Shown here one piece after another: positions 33,806 to 41,820 of a stretch of 64,000 nt of DNA. The notes under the pieces were generated by a model, which was not told where the DNA came from, made no database searches, and worked only from the letters and a program-made list of their open reading frames with translations. A program made the translations under genes and the position numbers. Position 1 is the first letter of the stretch. Every line of letters begins with the position of its first letter. The DNA comes from CBDDHT01 sp965227905 (GTDB lineage Bacteria; Pseudomonadota; Alphaproteobacteria; Rhizobiales; Methyloligellaceae), in assembly GCA_965227905.1 (NCBI GenBank), contig OZ245780.1, positions 558,001-622,000 on the forward strand, given 5' to 3'.

Positions 33806-34330
33806 ATAGAGGACAGGAAACGCGAAAAAATTAAGAATAGTCTTGCCGTTTGTGATGTGGCGATAGGCAGCGACGACGCGCTCGGCCGGCTCTTTAATGT
33901 CGGGTATTATGATACATGCTGCCTTGAAAGCGGTTTTGCCAAACCAAGTCAATGCGGAGGAAGCGGTTCCCTCTAGAGCCGATTCCGCAAGATCTGAGGC
34001 ATAGAGTCTCCTGAGTGCGTCACCTCCGGCGCTCTTGCGTTATGGCTCTCCGCGCTATGGGAGAGAGCGCTCATTCACTATAGAATCTGCGGACATTTCC
34101 GTTTGTGGATGAGGCACCAAAGATCGGTCAGATCTCAATCCATCGCGCCTGGTTTTCGATTGCTGAGGGGCAGTTGCACTGGCAGGATCCGGAAACGGAA
34201 GCCTTCTCGCCAGGCTAGGCTATCACTTGGTGCAAGCTCCGATCATATCGAGAGCTTGACGGATCGCATCTGCATCTACAGATCGACACAGTCGCGTGCT
34301 TGATAAACACGACGCTGTTGGACAAACCGC
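33806..34330. other. Intergenic region without a recognised feature
   Basis: No gene of over 70 codons with a plausible start is seen. A CTCTCC-N7-GGAGAG stem lies around 34049-34067, and the region is less GC-rich than its surroundings. A minus-strand frame covers the first 150 bp and runs antisense into the membrane-protein gene; it is not supported. Confidence 0.45.
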
Positions 34331-35185
34331 ATGTATCCGTTCGTTGCCCGATTTGTGCGCAAGGCTGTGGCCATCATGTGCCTCGTTCTACCCCTCATCG
34401 CGCCAGGCATCGCGACTGCTGGCGTGATTGAGCTGAAGGCAAAGCCTGCATTTATCGACCGCTTGCTTGCGCGATTGATGCAGGCCGAGTCAGGCGGCAG
34501 GCGATTTGCAAAGAATCCGCGTTCCTCGGCGCTGGGTCCATTCCAGTTCATAAACAGTACGTTTCTTGACGTGGTCAGGCGCAACTTTCCAAGTGAGATT
34601 GCCAAACTCTCTGTCGCCGAAATTCTCAATCTACGGACGGACCCGGTATTTGCCTTGCGTGCTGCAAAGGCCTTCGCGAATGAGAATGCTGCATTCCTGC
34701 TCGACCACGGGCTCGAAGCAACGATGGCGAGCCTGCATCTTGCTCATTTTGCCGGCCCGACCGGTGCTGTTCGTGTCCTGCGAGCAGAGCCCGATGCGCT
34801 TGTCTCTGGTCTCATGAGCCAGGCCGCGATGAATGCCAACCCTTTCTTGTCCGGAATGACCGTGCAGGATCTCCTCGATCACTTGTCGCGCGGTTACGAT
34901 GGCAACGCGCGATGGAAGCGACCGAAGACGGCAGATGGCTGTCCGCAAAAGCCGAAGTTGCGAATTCGCTGTAATCGGAGGCTCCCAAGTTGTCGACGAT
35001 GGATCGTTCTACATCAACGGATCCTCGACAGACGTTGGACCCGGCGGGTCGCAGCTGAGCCGCAGCTATGCAAACCGATTGAAAAGGGTCCGGCGAAGAG
35101 CAAGCAGGCACGAGCGCCCCGCGCCCAGGCGGCAACCGAGGGAAAGGTGCTTGACGCTCGGTCGATATCTCGTTCAACAGATTGA
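34331..35185 (+). CDS. Exported lytic transglycosylase-like protein, C-terminus probably frameshifted
   Basis: 284 aa as read. The signal peptide (to about GIATAG) is followed by an SLT-type domain: FIDRLLARLMQAESGGRRFAKNPRSSALGPFQFINSTFLDVVR, with the catalytic Glu in QAESGG, then LRAAKAFANEN...LHLAHFAGPTGAVRVL. It would cleave peptidoglycan in the periplasm. After about residue 193 the translation turns Arg/Cys-rich. Another frame gives a more natural continuation (QRAMEATEDGRWLSAKAEVANSL) ending in TAA at 34972-34974. The tail from about 35040 again looks coding in the first frame. One or more indels in the 3' part are likely. Confidence 0.75.
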   Translation: MYPFVARFVRKAVAIMCLVLPLIAPGIATAGVIELKAKPAFIDRLLARLMQAESGGRRFAKNPRSSALGPFQFINSTFLDVVRRNFPSEIAKLSVAEILNLRTDPVFALRAAKAFANENAAFLLDHGLEATMASLHLAHFAGPTGAVRVLRAEPDALVSGLMSQAAMNANPFLSGMTVQDLLDHLSRGYDGNARWKRPKTADGCPQKPKLRIRCNRRLPSCRRWIVLHQRILDRRWTRRVAAEPQLCKPIEKGPAKSKQARAPRAQAATEGKVLDARSISRSTD

Positions 35186-35389
35186 TTCTAAAGGTAATTT
35201 ACTCTTTGATAGAGTTGGCGGTGGAATTCTGTTGGAAATCCATTGCCCGAGCGCTAACAATCTGACTTTGAATGAGAAATCCGGATCCTGTTTCAATGTG
35301 TGATGGTGCGCACACATTGCCGGAGAATTACACCCCATCTCTCAAGGGTTATGAGGCAAAAAACCTCGCACGCAATTCGGAGTGAGAGA

Positions 35390-35671
35390 ATGAAGACAGT
35401 GCTCAAATCGGTGACGGCAGTGGCGGTCGCCGTCACGATTGCGACCGGAGCGCTTGCGGCGTCCGCCGAGGCCAGGAGCTATGGCGGGCATTTTGCGGTG
35501 GGAGCTCCGATCGAGCTCGCTGCAGCCTTTGGCGTGAATGATCAACTCGCTTACAGCACGCGGAAGCAGCAAAAGAAGAAAGCCGATCCCTGTGCATGGC
35601 TGAAGCGAAAGGCCCTGCAGACGGGAAGCCAGTATTGGTGGACGCGCTATCGTGATTGTCGCGGCTGGTAG
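35390..35671 (+). CDS. Small secreted protein with C-terminal Cys/Trp motif
   Basis: 93 aa from ATG 35390. The signal peptide (TVLKSVTAVAVAVTIATGALAASAEA) is followed by a short mature part ending KKKADPCAWLKRKALQTGSQ and YWWTRYRDCRGW, with two Cys flanking aromatic residues. Similar short exported proteins with a C-terminal CxxL...G..YWW..Y..C motif occur in Hyphomicrobiales. The function is unknown; a small cell-envelope factor is likely. Confidence 0.7.
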   Translation: MKTVLKSVTAVAVAVTIATGALAASAEARSYGGHFAVGAPIELAAAFGVNDQLAYSTRKQQKKKADPCAWLKRKALQTGSQYWWTRYRDCRGW

Positions 35672-35763
35672 GCTTGCTCTAGGTCATGACCTAGACGCTT
35701 CGGTCTAATCGGGGATATTGATGGCATCTCTTGATGCCTCATCAAATCGGAGCGAGCTCGTTT

Positions 35764-36957
35764 ATGCCACGCGTTTGGATCGTGACTGGGTGCGCCGGCA
35801 TGATCCTGCTGGTTGTCGTTGGTATCCGCCAGAGCCTGGGCATCTTTCTTGGACCGGTGACGGCCGATCTCGGCATGGGCCGCGAGACTTTCGCTCTCGG
35901 GCTCGGCCTTATGAACCTCTTCTATGGTCTCGGCGCCCCGGTGGCTGGCGCGCTGGCAGACAAATTCGGAGCCGCCCGCGTGGCCGCGGCTGCAGCACTT
36001 GCCTATGCGACCGGTCTCTACACACTGACACTGCCGTGGGACGGCACCCAATTGCTGATTGGCGGCGTGTTGATCGGGCTCGGTCTCAGTGCGACCGGCC
36101 TCTCGGTCATGATGGGGACTGTTGGCCGGAATTTTCCGCCAGAGACCCGAAGCCGGGCATTGGGTGTTGCCGCAATGTGCGGCTCGATCGGACAGTTTGT
36201 CGTTCTGCCTTACTCTCATGCGCTGCTTGCTGGTTTCGGTTGGGTAACCGCGTTCATCATATTGGCGGCCACTGTTCTCCTCGTACTACCATTGTCGGCT
36301 GGACTGGCGATCAGCGCATCAAAACCCACACCCAAGGTTCAGCAAACACTGAGTCAGGCTCTGGCGGAGGCTAAAAGCGTACCGAGTTTCTGGCTTCTCT
36401 TCGTCGGCTTTTTCGTCTGTGGATTCCACGTCACATTCATTGCGGTGCATCTGCCGACCTTTCTCTCGGACCAGGGGCTCGCATTGTGGACCGGTACAGC
36501 CGCGTTGATGCTCATCGGTTTGAGCAACACTGTCGGTAGTTATGTTTGGGGGGCTCTGGGTACGCGTTATCCCAAGCGCCGTCTATTGAGCCTTCTCTAT
36601 ACGGCACGGGCGATCATTTTCTGTCTTTTCCTGATGGTCCCGATCAACACGGTCAGTGCGTTGGTTTTTGCCGGCGCGATCGGATTCGTCTGGCTTGGGA
36701 CGGTTCCGCTGACAAGCGCGCTGGTCGGCCATATTTTCGGCACGCGCTATATGTCGATGCTCTTCGGCATCGTCTTCCTGGCGCACCAATCCGGCAGTTT
36801 TCTCGGTGCCTGGCTGGCAGGCTCCTTCTACGACGCGTTCGGATCCTATGACGCCATGTGGTGGATCAGCATTGCCCTCGGCATTGCATCCGCCCTTGTG
36901 CACTGGCCGATACGAGAGGAACCACTGCCGCGTGTCGTTGCCGAGGAGCAGGCTTGA
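35764..36957 (+). CDS. Major facilitator superfamily transporter
   Basis: About 397 aa from ATG 35764, with GGAG upstream; ATG 35734 and TTG 35731 add 10-11 residues. Twelve helices: WIVTGCAGMILLVVVGIRQSLGIFLGPV first, then motif A GALADKFGAARV, and a second half beginning SFWLLFVGFFVCGFHVTFIAVHLPTFLSD. The GFHVTFIAVHLP and MLFGIVFLAHQSGSFLGAWLAG segments match the OFA/monocarboxylate-like MFS group, whose members move small organic acids. It converges on the selenoprotein gene across a long palindrome. Confidence 0.87.
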   Translation: MPRVWIVTGCAGMILLVVVGIRQSLGIFLGPVTADLGMGRETFALGLGLMNLFYGLGAPVAGALADKFGAARVAAAAALAYATGLYTLTLPWDGTQLLIGGVLIGLGLSATGLSVMMGTVGRNFPPETRSRALGVAAMCGSIGQFVVLPYSHALLAGFGWVTAFIILAATVLLVLPLSAGLAISASKPTPKVQQTLSQALAEAKSVPSFWLLFVGFFVCGFHVTFIAVHLPTFLSDQGLALWTGTAALMLIGLSNTVGSYVWGALGTRYPKRRLLSLLYTARAIIFCLFLMVPINTVSALVFAGAIGFVWLGTVPLTSALVGHIFGTRYMSMLFGIVFLAHQSGSFLGAWLAGSFYDAFGSYDAMWWISIALGIASALVHWPIREEPLPRVVAEEQA

Positions 36958-36974
36958 GCTGAAGGTACTGAGCC

Positions 36975-37046
36975 AGCCCTCTCCCCCGGCCCAACCACCC
37001 AATAAGGGTACCCTCGGGGTGTTTGGGCCGGGGGAAAGGGTTGGCT
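36975..37046. terminator. Long palindrome between convergent genes
   Basis: The arms AGCCCTCTCCCCCGGCCCAA and its complement (GGGCCGGGGGAAAGGGTTGGCT) flank a short loop containing GGGTACCC. The fold is a near-perfect hairpin of over 25 bp between the stops of the MFS and selenoprotein genes, fit to end transcription both ways. It lacks a clear U run, and shares CCCTCTCC and GGGTTGG ends with the elements at 29379 and 57983. Confidence 0.6.
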
Positions 37047-37089
37047 ACGATATAGAAAGTCGCTGTTAGGGAGCTTTCAAAAGAGCCTC

Positions 37090-38325
37090 TCAGATCGACG
37101 CAAGCCTGTGTTGCTGAGCGCGCGGCACGAGAAACGATTTTGCCGCTTCCTGCAATGTCGCATCGTCGCTCGCGGCACATGGTTCATGTAGCTTGAGGAA
37201 CAGTGTTCCTGCTGCTGTCTCTCCCCAGAACCAATCGGCAAGTGCCTGGCTTGAGGCACTGCCTCCAGGGCGGGCGCCCGCCGCTTCGAAATACCAGGTC
37301 CGTACGTCTTCGGTCGCCACGCGCATGCGCTCGCCAAGACTGAGGTCGCCATCGTCCGATGCTGTTTCATCGCCCTCCAGCAAACCGGCGAGGAAGCGCA
37401 CATTCTCTTCGATATCATTGCCGCTCACACCAACCGATGTCCGTCCGTTAGACTCGACGGCCAACTGATACCAGGGCGCCAGTGGGCCGACCTCGGCGAG
37501 GATAGAGCGCACAAAGTCGGAGTCCGATGCGATCTCAGGCTTGGGCAAGGGGATCGGGCAGGTGAGCCCCTCCATGGCCTCTTCCGAAACCTCCTCCTCG
37601 GGAGCATCGATCGGATAGTCTTCGAGAATGACAGGCCCGTCGTCCAGCTCCAGGAGCGACAGCCCTGCGCGTAGGACGCCGCGTTGGAAATCGGCATCAT
37701 TCGGTACGCCGAACGGGCGCCCGAGTTCGAATGAAACCCAGAGTGCACGCGGCGGGCGAATAGATGCTGTGTGCTCACGCACGAGGCTGATGCTCGTCGT
37801 CGGCAGACCTTCGTCTTCGAGATAATGGGCGATCGCGCCAACGGCGCGGGTACAGTTCGGTCAGACCGGGACCAGGAAGGCGGCGTTGCAGGCATCCTCC
37901 TTCAGTAGTCCCGCAATCTCTCTCGCCGTCGACTCGATCTCATGCGGAAGCCAGGTCGCCCCCATCAACGCATAATGGAATCGTGCCAGAGACCCGATCT
38001 CGCCGGCCTCCTCAAGCTCTCGTAACCGATCGATGGGGAAGACGACATTGATGTCTTGCTGGAATCCCGAGCGGTCGAAGTTGACCGAGGAATGGCTGAT
38101 GACAAGGTCTTCGCCAGAGACATCGCCTGGAAGGACACGATAGTCCGTATCCACCAGATTGAACGTTCGATCCGTTCGGCGATGGAGCCCGGCGGTTGTC
38201 ACAATGGCGATGCGGCGCTCACTCAGGGGCGGACCCGGGACGAAGGGTTCTGTATCGAAAGCAGGGCACTCCTTCTCAAGAAGATGTGCTGCGTCGTCCG
38301 GATCCATGTCACTGAGGCGAACCAT
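37090..38325 (-). CDS. GrdB-like selenoprotein read through an in-frame UGA (Sec155)
   Basis: 411 aa if the TGA at 37861-37863 is read as selenocysteine; otherwise it splits into two open frames in the same phase. Upstream: MVRLSDMDPDD, RRIAIVTTAGLHRR, VISHSSVNFDRSGFQQDINVVFPIDRLREL. Across the stop it reads AAFLVPV-Sec-PNCTRAVGAIAHYLEDEG, then LVREHT.SIRPPRALWVSFELGRPFG without any loss of family character. Sec-x-x-Cys (155/158) is a redox motif of the glycine/sarcosine/betaine/proline reductase B-subunit family (PF07355). A perfect stem-loop with a GUU loop lies 13-27 nt after the UGA, where a bacterial SECIS belongs. The aerobic GrdB-like branch lacks the classical GrdA/E partners; none is seen here. 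The start is chosen where conservation begins. Confidence 0.82.
37834..37848 (-). promoter_or_regulatory. Putative bacterial SECIS hairpin
   Basis: Read on the mRNA strand it is CGCGCC-GUU-GGCGCG, a perfect 6 bp stem with a 3 nt loop that starts with G followed by U. The loop begins 19 nt after the UGA. SelB-recognised bSECIS elements have a G in the first loop positions, 16-37 nt from the UGA, so position and loop both fit. The stem is coding sequence, as expected for bacteria. Confidence 0.7.
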
Positions 38326-38444
38326 AAATGCGATGACCTTATGAGGTTGAGAGAACGCTTTATTGCGCGTCGGCCCCATGCTTGTCAAAGCAACGGGAAT
38401 ACGCGAAGTGTTGGAGCAGAAAACAAGGTGCACGGGAGAGCGGC

Positions 38445-38666
38445 GTGACAACTATCGACGTGAAAACAGAGATAACGGGAAGCGTTTGGAAGATCGAAAA
38501 AGCGGTTGGCGACAAGGTTGAAGAAGATGAGCCGATCCTCATTCTCGAGTCCATGAAGATGGAAATCCCGGTCGCAGCCCCCGAAGATGGAGTCGTGAAG
38601 GAAATCCTTGTTGCCGAAGAAGACACGGTGACCGAGGGCGCCGTCGTCGCCCGCATCGAGGTTTGA
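38445..38666 (+). CDS. Stand-alone biotin carboxyl carrier (biotinyl/lipoyl domain) protein
   Basis: 73 aa from a GTG with GGGAG six bases upstream. It is a single biotinyl domain: GSVWKIEKAVGDKVEEDEPILILESMKMEIPVAAPEDGVVKEILV, with ESMKMEIPV placing biotin on Lys38. Such short carriers serve acyl-CoA carboxylases or decarboxylases. A carboxyltransferase gene lies 3 kb to the right, but no biotin carboxylase is in the window. Divergent from the selenoprotein gene across about 120 bp. Confidence 0.88.
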   Translation: MTTIDVKTEITGSVWKIEKAVGDKVEEDEPILILESMKMEIPVAAPEDGVVKEILVAEEDTVTEGAVVARIEV

Positions 38667-39033
38667 GTCGCGACGCACAACACACAGTTACCTCGCCGGA
38701 AGGCCCATCAATATCCTCATACGACCCCGTCGTCATTTCCGGACTGGTCTGAGACTATTGAGCGACACTTGAGTGCCTCGCGGAGTAGGACGATCCATAG
38801 GGCGTCCACATTTCGTCATCCCAGCGTAGGCTGGGATCCAGGGCTACTTCCGCATTTCGTCGTTGCTGCACTGGAGTCCAGCCTTCGCTGGAATGGCGGT
38901 CACCAACACTTTCGGAAAACGCGTACGAGACCGAAGCTGCCAAAAATTGCTGAACAAGCCCCGCTAATCTTTTCCTAAGTGCTCCCGGTGTAACCTCGAT
39001 AACGAGCATTGTTGTTTGTTAGAGGCCGTTGCC
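38667..39033. other. Intergenic region with a dispersed palindromic repeat
   Basis: This gap between the biotin carrier and the next membrane-protein gene holds the repeat described at 38813-38905. The remainder carries no recognisable gene. AGAGG at about 39022-39026 is the ribosome binding site for the next gene. Confidence 0.6.
38813..38905. repeat. Alphaproteobacterial 'CGTCATCCCAGC' palindromic repeat
   Basis: Two related hairpins: ATCCCAGC-GTAG-GCTGGGAT at 38818-38837, and CCAGC-CTTC-GCTGG at 38878-38891, joined by a segment with TTTCGTCGTTGCTGCACTGG. The CGTCATCCCAGC...GCTGGGATCCAGG form is a well-known dispersed intergenic element in alphaproteobacteria. No other copy in the window was noticed. 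Confidence 0.7.
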
Positions 39034-39618
39034 ATGTCCGATCGCGCCTGGTGGATGCATGCCCTGCAATGGGGAACCTGGTTTGTCCTCATGACATTCG
39101 CCATGGGATGGCTGGCGAAGAGCCGGCTTGGGGGGCGGGCGGCAGCACAGTCGAATGTTCTGCAATTCCCTCGCACGGTTCTGATTGTCGGGATTATCGG
39201 TTGGGTCTTCTTTGTGGGGCTTGCCGTGTTGTCAATTCTCTATCCCAACACCACCGGTTCTCTGTGGGTGACACTGATCTTTGTAGGGTTTTCGGCGCTC
39301 GGCGCCCATTGGGTCATCGAGTTCTTCTACGTTCGCCTTCGGGTCGAGCGGGATGGTCTGCACTATCGAACACTCACCGGGGGAAACGGTTTCCTCCGCT
39401 GGGATAACGTCACCAAGATCCGCTACTCGCGCATGACCAGTTGGTTCCGTGTCGAAGGAGTTCGTGGTGAAGTCGTTCGTGTGTCGGCCATGCTCATGTC
39501 ATTGCCGGCATTCGCTGAGGCAATCCTGTCGACTGTACCAACCAACTGCATTGATCCCGAAACCTCGGATATCCTGCAAGAGACGGCAAATGGGGAACCG
39601 CCATCCATCTGGGTGTAA
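39034..39618 (+). CDS. Membrane protein with PH-like C-terminal domain, unknown function
   Basis: 194 aa from ATG 39034, preceded by AGAGG. Three helices (ALQWGTWFVLMTFAMGWLA, TVLIVGIIGWVFFVGLAVLSILY, LWVTLIFVGFSALGAHWVIEFFY) are followed by a beta-rich cytoplasmic part: VRLRVERDGLHYRTLTGGNGFLRWDNVTKIRYSRMTSWFRVEGVRGEVVRVSAML. This resembles the bacterial PH-domain-like pattern seen after paired helices. No function can be given. It converges on the acyl-CoA synthetase. Confidence 0.7.
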   Translation: MSDRAWWMHALQWGTWFVLMTFAMGWLAKSRLGGRAAAQSNVLQFPRTVLIVGIIGWVFFVGLAVLSILYPNTTGSLWVTLIFVGFSALGAHWVIEFFYVRLRVERDGLHYRTLTGGNGFLRWDNVTKIRYSRMTSWFRVEGVRGEVVRVSAMLMSLPAFAEAILSTVPTNCIDPETSDILQETANGEPPSIWV

Positions 39619-39646
39619 CCCGAGTGAGCGCGCTCTCAATCGATCG

Positions 39647-41812
39647 CTATCCGCTCTCTGCAAATCGATGCTCGAGATGACTGACAGCAGAGAGCGCGTC
39701 GGCGACATTGGAAAGCTCGTCGAAGACCGGTATGCCTTGATCTAATGCCGCCTGGCGGTATGTGCGTCGCGCCGCTTCCAATTCCGGAGATCCATCGACT
39801 CTCAAGGCGAGCAGGAAATGGGCCTGTCCTGGATAGACGTCTTGCACGCGCAAAGCAGCCGCCATGAGATTGCCGACCGGATCGATACCGCGGCCGACGA
39901 ATGATGATAGATTGAGATGCATGACCACTGCGTCCGGTTTTGACTGATAAGTGATATCAAGAATCTCGTTGGCGACGGCGCCATCCTTTTCCTGAAGCGT
40001 TCTTACCGGGGTGTCGATCGGATTGGTGATACTTGTTCCGGGAGGGAGTCCCAGCGCGTCGAGATTGTCGCGAATATCGGCGGCGAAAGGTTCGATGAGA
40101 AGGCCGCGGCCGGCGAAATAGTCGGTCGCCAGCACACCGGTGCCGCCGCCATTGCCGAAAAGAGCGATACGTTTCGTCGGTTTGGCGGGGCGCAGATCCA
40201 GGAACTGCAGGGCGAGCAAGGTGTCGATAAAAGCATCGACCGTATCGACCAGAACCGACTTGGTTTGCCTTGCGAGCGCGTCCCATACGCGGGCATCGCC
40301 CGCCAGTGCGCCCGTATGCGATGCGGCGGCCTGGACGCCAAGACTCGACCGGCCCCCCTTCAGGATGACAACCGGTTTTGTACATTCCGGCGATCTCAGA
40401 AGATCGAAGAAGCGGCGTCCATCCTGCACGTCTTCAAGATAAAGTCCGATGACCTTGGTTCCGGGGTCGGCGAGATAGTAGGCCAGCAGGTCCGATGGTC
40501 CGATGTCAGCGGCGTTGCCGATCGTAACGAGGCCGCTGAAGCGAATGCCACGCCATTGGCCGCCTTTGATGATGTCGGTGCTCAGCCCGCCGCTCTGCGC
40601 GATGACGCCCACCGAACCAGCTTCCTTCGGTGCGCCGACTGAGAAGGTAACGCCCCCGCGCGGTGAATAGAGGCCGAGGCAATTGGGCCCAACCACACGG
40701 CAACCGGCTGCGTTTGCCTTGTCGATGAGATCGGTTTCGAGCGCAACGCCGTGTGGCACCTCGCTAAACCCGCTGGAGATGACCTGTGCAAACCGCACCC
40801 GTCCATCGGTGCGGGCGAGCAGGTCCGGGATCACCTCCGCCGCAACCGCGATATAGGCATAGTCCACTGGGTCAGGGGTTTCTCTCAAGCTCGGGAATGC
40901 GGGAAGGTCTTCGACCATTTCGGCTTTCGGGTGGATCGGATAGATCTGTCCCGGATAACCGAAGTCCTTCATCCGCCGGATAAAAGTATTGGCGATGGTC
41001 GTCGACCGCGCCGACGCGCCGACGACGGCAACTGTCTTTGGCAGGAAGAGCGGCGCGAAAGTATCGAGCGGCGATGTGGTGTCAGATGCTTGTGGGGCCG
41101 AGCATTCTGCGCCTTCCGTCGACAAGATAAAGCGAGCATCGACAGCCGTCGCCCCTTCCTTGGTCACGATGACCGGATTGATATCGACCTCGGCAAGATC
41201 GTCCATGTGCTCCATGAGCATTCCGTCTTCGCCAGCAAGCGTCATCAGAATCTCGACGATGGCTTCCGTATCGACACCCTCTCGTCCTCGCGTGCCGGCC
41301 AGAAGCGGATAACCTTTCAGCTCTTTCAGCATGCGCCGTGCATCGTCCGGAATAATTGGGCAGATCCGAAACGCGACATCCTCCAGGATTTCGACGAAGA
41401 TCCCGCCAAGGCCCGCCATCACAACCGGTCCGAACCGCGCATCGTTGAAGCCGCCGATCACGACCTCCTGTCCGGACGGTACCATTTCCTCAACCAGAAA
41501 TCCGTCTATCGACCTCCCCGCGATTTCCGGTTTTGCTGCCATAACGGTAATTGACTGACGGACCGCTTCGGCACTCGCAAGCCCAAGCGCAACGCCGCCG
41601 GCATCGCTCTTGTGGAGGATCTCGGGCGAGATGACTTTGACCGCAAACGGTGGTGTCAGATGTGTCAAGTCGATGTCGGAATCGTCGGCTTGAAGAACGA
41701 CAGACCGGGGAACAGCAATCTTGTAGGCTGAAAGCAGCGCCTTCCCCGCATCCTCGTTCAATGCTGTCCGACCGGCCCGACGCGCTTTGGCAATAAGGTC
41801 TTTACCTCTCAT
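39647..41812 (-). CDS. ADP-forming acyl-CoA synthetase family protein (ATP-grasp + CoA-binding)
   Basis: 721 aa. The N-terminal third is an ATP-grasp domain (PFAVKVISPEILHKSDAGGVALGL, VEEMVPSGQEVVIGGFNDARFGPVVMAGLGGIFVEIL, LAEVDINPVIV). A CoA-binding Rossmann domain follows (FLPKTVAVVGASARSTTIANTFIRRMKDFGYPGQIYPIHPK), then succinyl-CoA ligase-like domains with GPNCLGLYSP, IAQSGGLSTDI and the phospho-His loop AAASHTGALAGD. This fused beta-alpha order differs from Pat/PimA-type proteins, where the CoA-binding domain comes first. It would join an organic acid to CoA with ATP to ADP. It starts 8 bp after the carboxyltransferase stop: one operon. Confidence 0.88.
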   Translation of the reverse strand: MRGKDLIAKARRAGRTALNEDAGKALLSAYKIAVPRSVVLQADDSDIDLTHLTPPFAVKVISPEILHKSDAGGVALGLASAEAVRQSITVMAAKPEIAGRSIDGFLVEEMVPSGQEVVIGGFNDARFGPVVMAGLGGIFVEILEDVAFRICPIIPDDARRMLKELKGYPLLAGTRGREGVDTEAIVEILMTLAGEDGMLMEHMDDLAEVDINPVIVTKEGATAVDARFILSTEGAECSAPQASDTTSPLDTFAPLFLPKTVAVVGASARSTTIANTFIRRMKDFGYPGQIYPIHPKAEMVEDLPAFPSLRETPDPVDYAYIAVAAEVIPDLLARTDGRVRFAQVISSGFSEVPHGVALETDLIDKANAAGCRVVGPNCLGLYSPRGGVTFSVGAPKEAGSVGVIAQSGGLSTDIIKGGQWRGIRFSGLVTIGNAADIGPSDLLAYYLADPGTKVIGLYLEDVQDGRRFFDLLRSPECTKPVVILKGGRSSLGVQAAASHTGALAGDARVWDALARQTKSVLVDTVDAFIDTLLALQFLDLRPAKPTKRIALFGNGGGTGVLATDYFAGRGLLIEPFAADIRDNLDALGLPPGTSITNPIDTPVRTLQEKDGAVANEILDITYQSKPDAVVMHLNLSSFVGRGIDPVGNLMAAALRVQDVYPGQAHFLLALRVDGSPELEAARRTYRQAALDQGIPVFDELSNVADALSAVSHLEHRFAESG

Positions 41813-41820
41813 GATGGCGC

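Noticed and set aside
33413..33952. 179-codon minus-strand frame over the small membrane protein gene
   Set aside because: Most of it is antisense to the gene at 33437, whose membrane-helix pattern is far more gene-like.
34899..35303. 134-codon frame overlapping the transglycosylase 3' end as a separate gene
   Set aside because: It begins in the middle of the transglycosylase coding region with no ribosome binding site; better explained by a frame disturbance in that gene.
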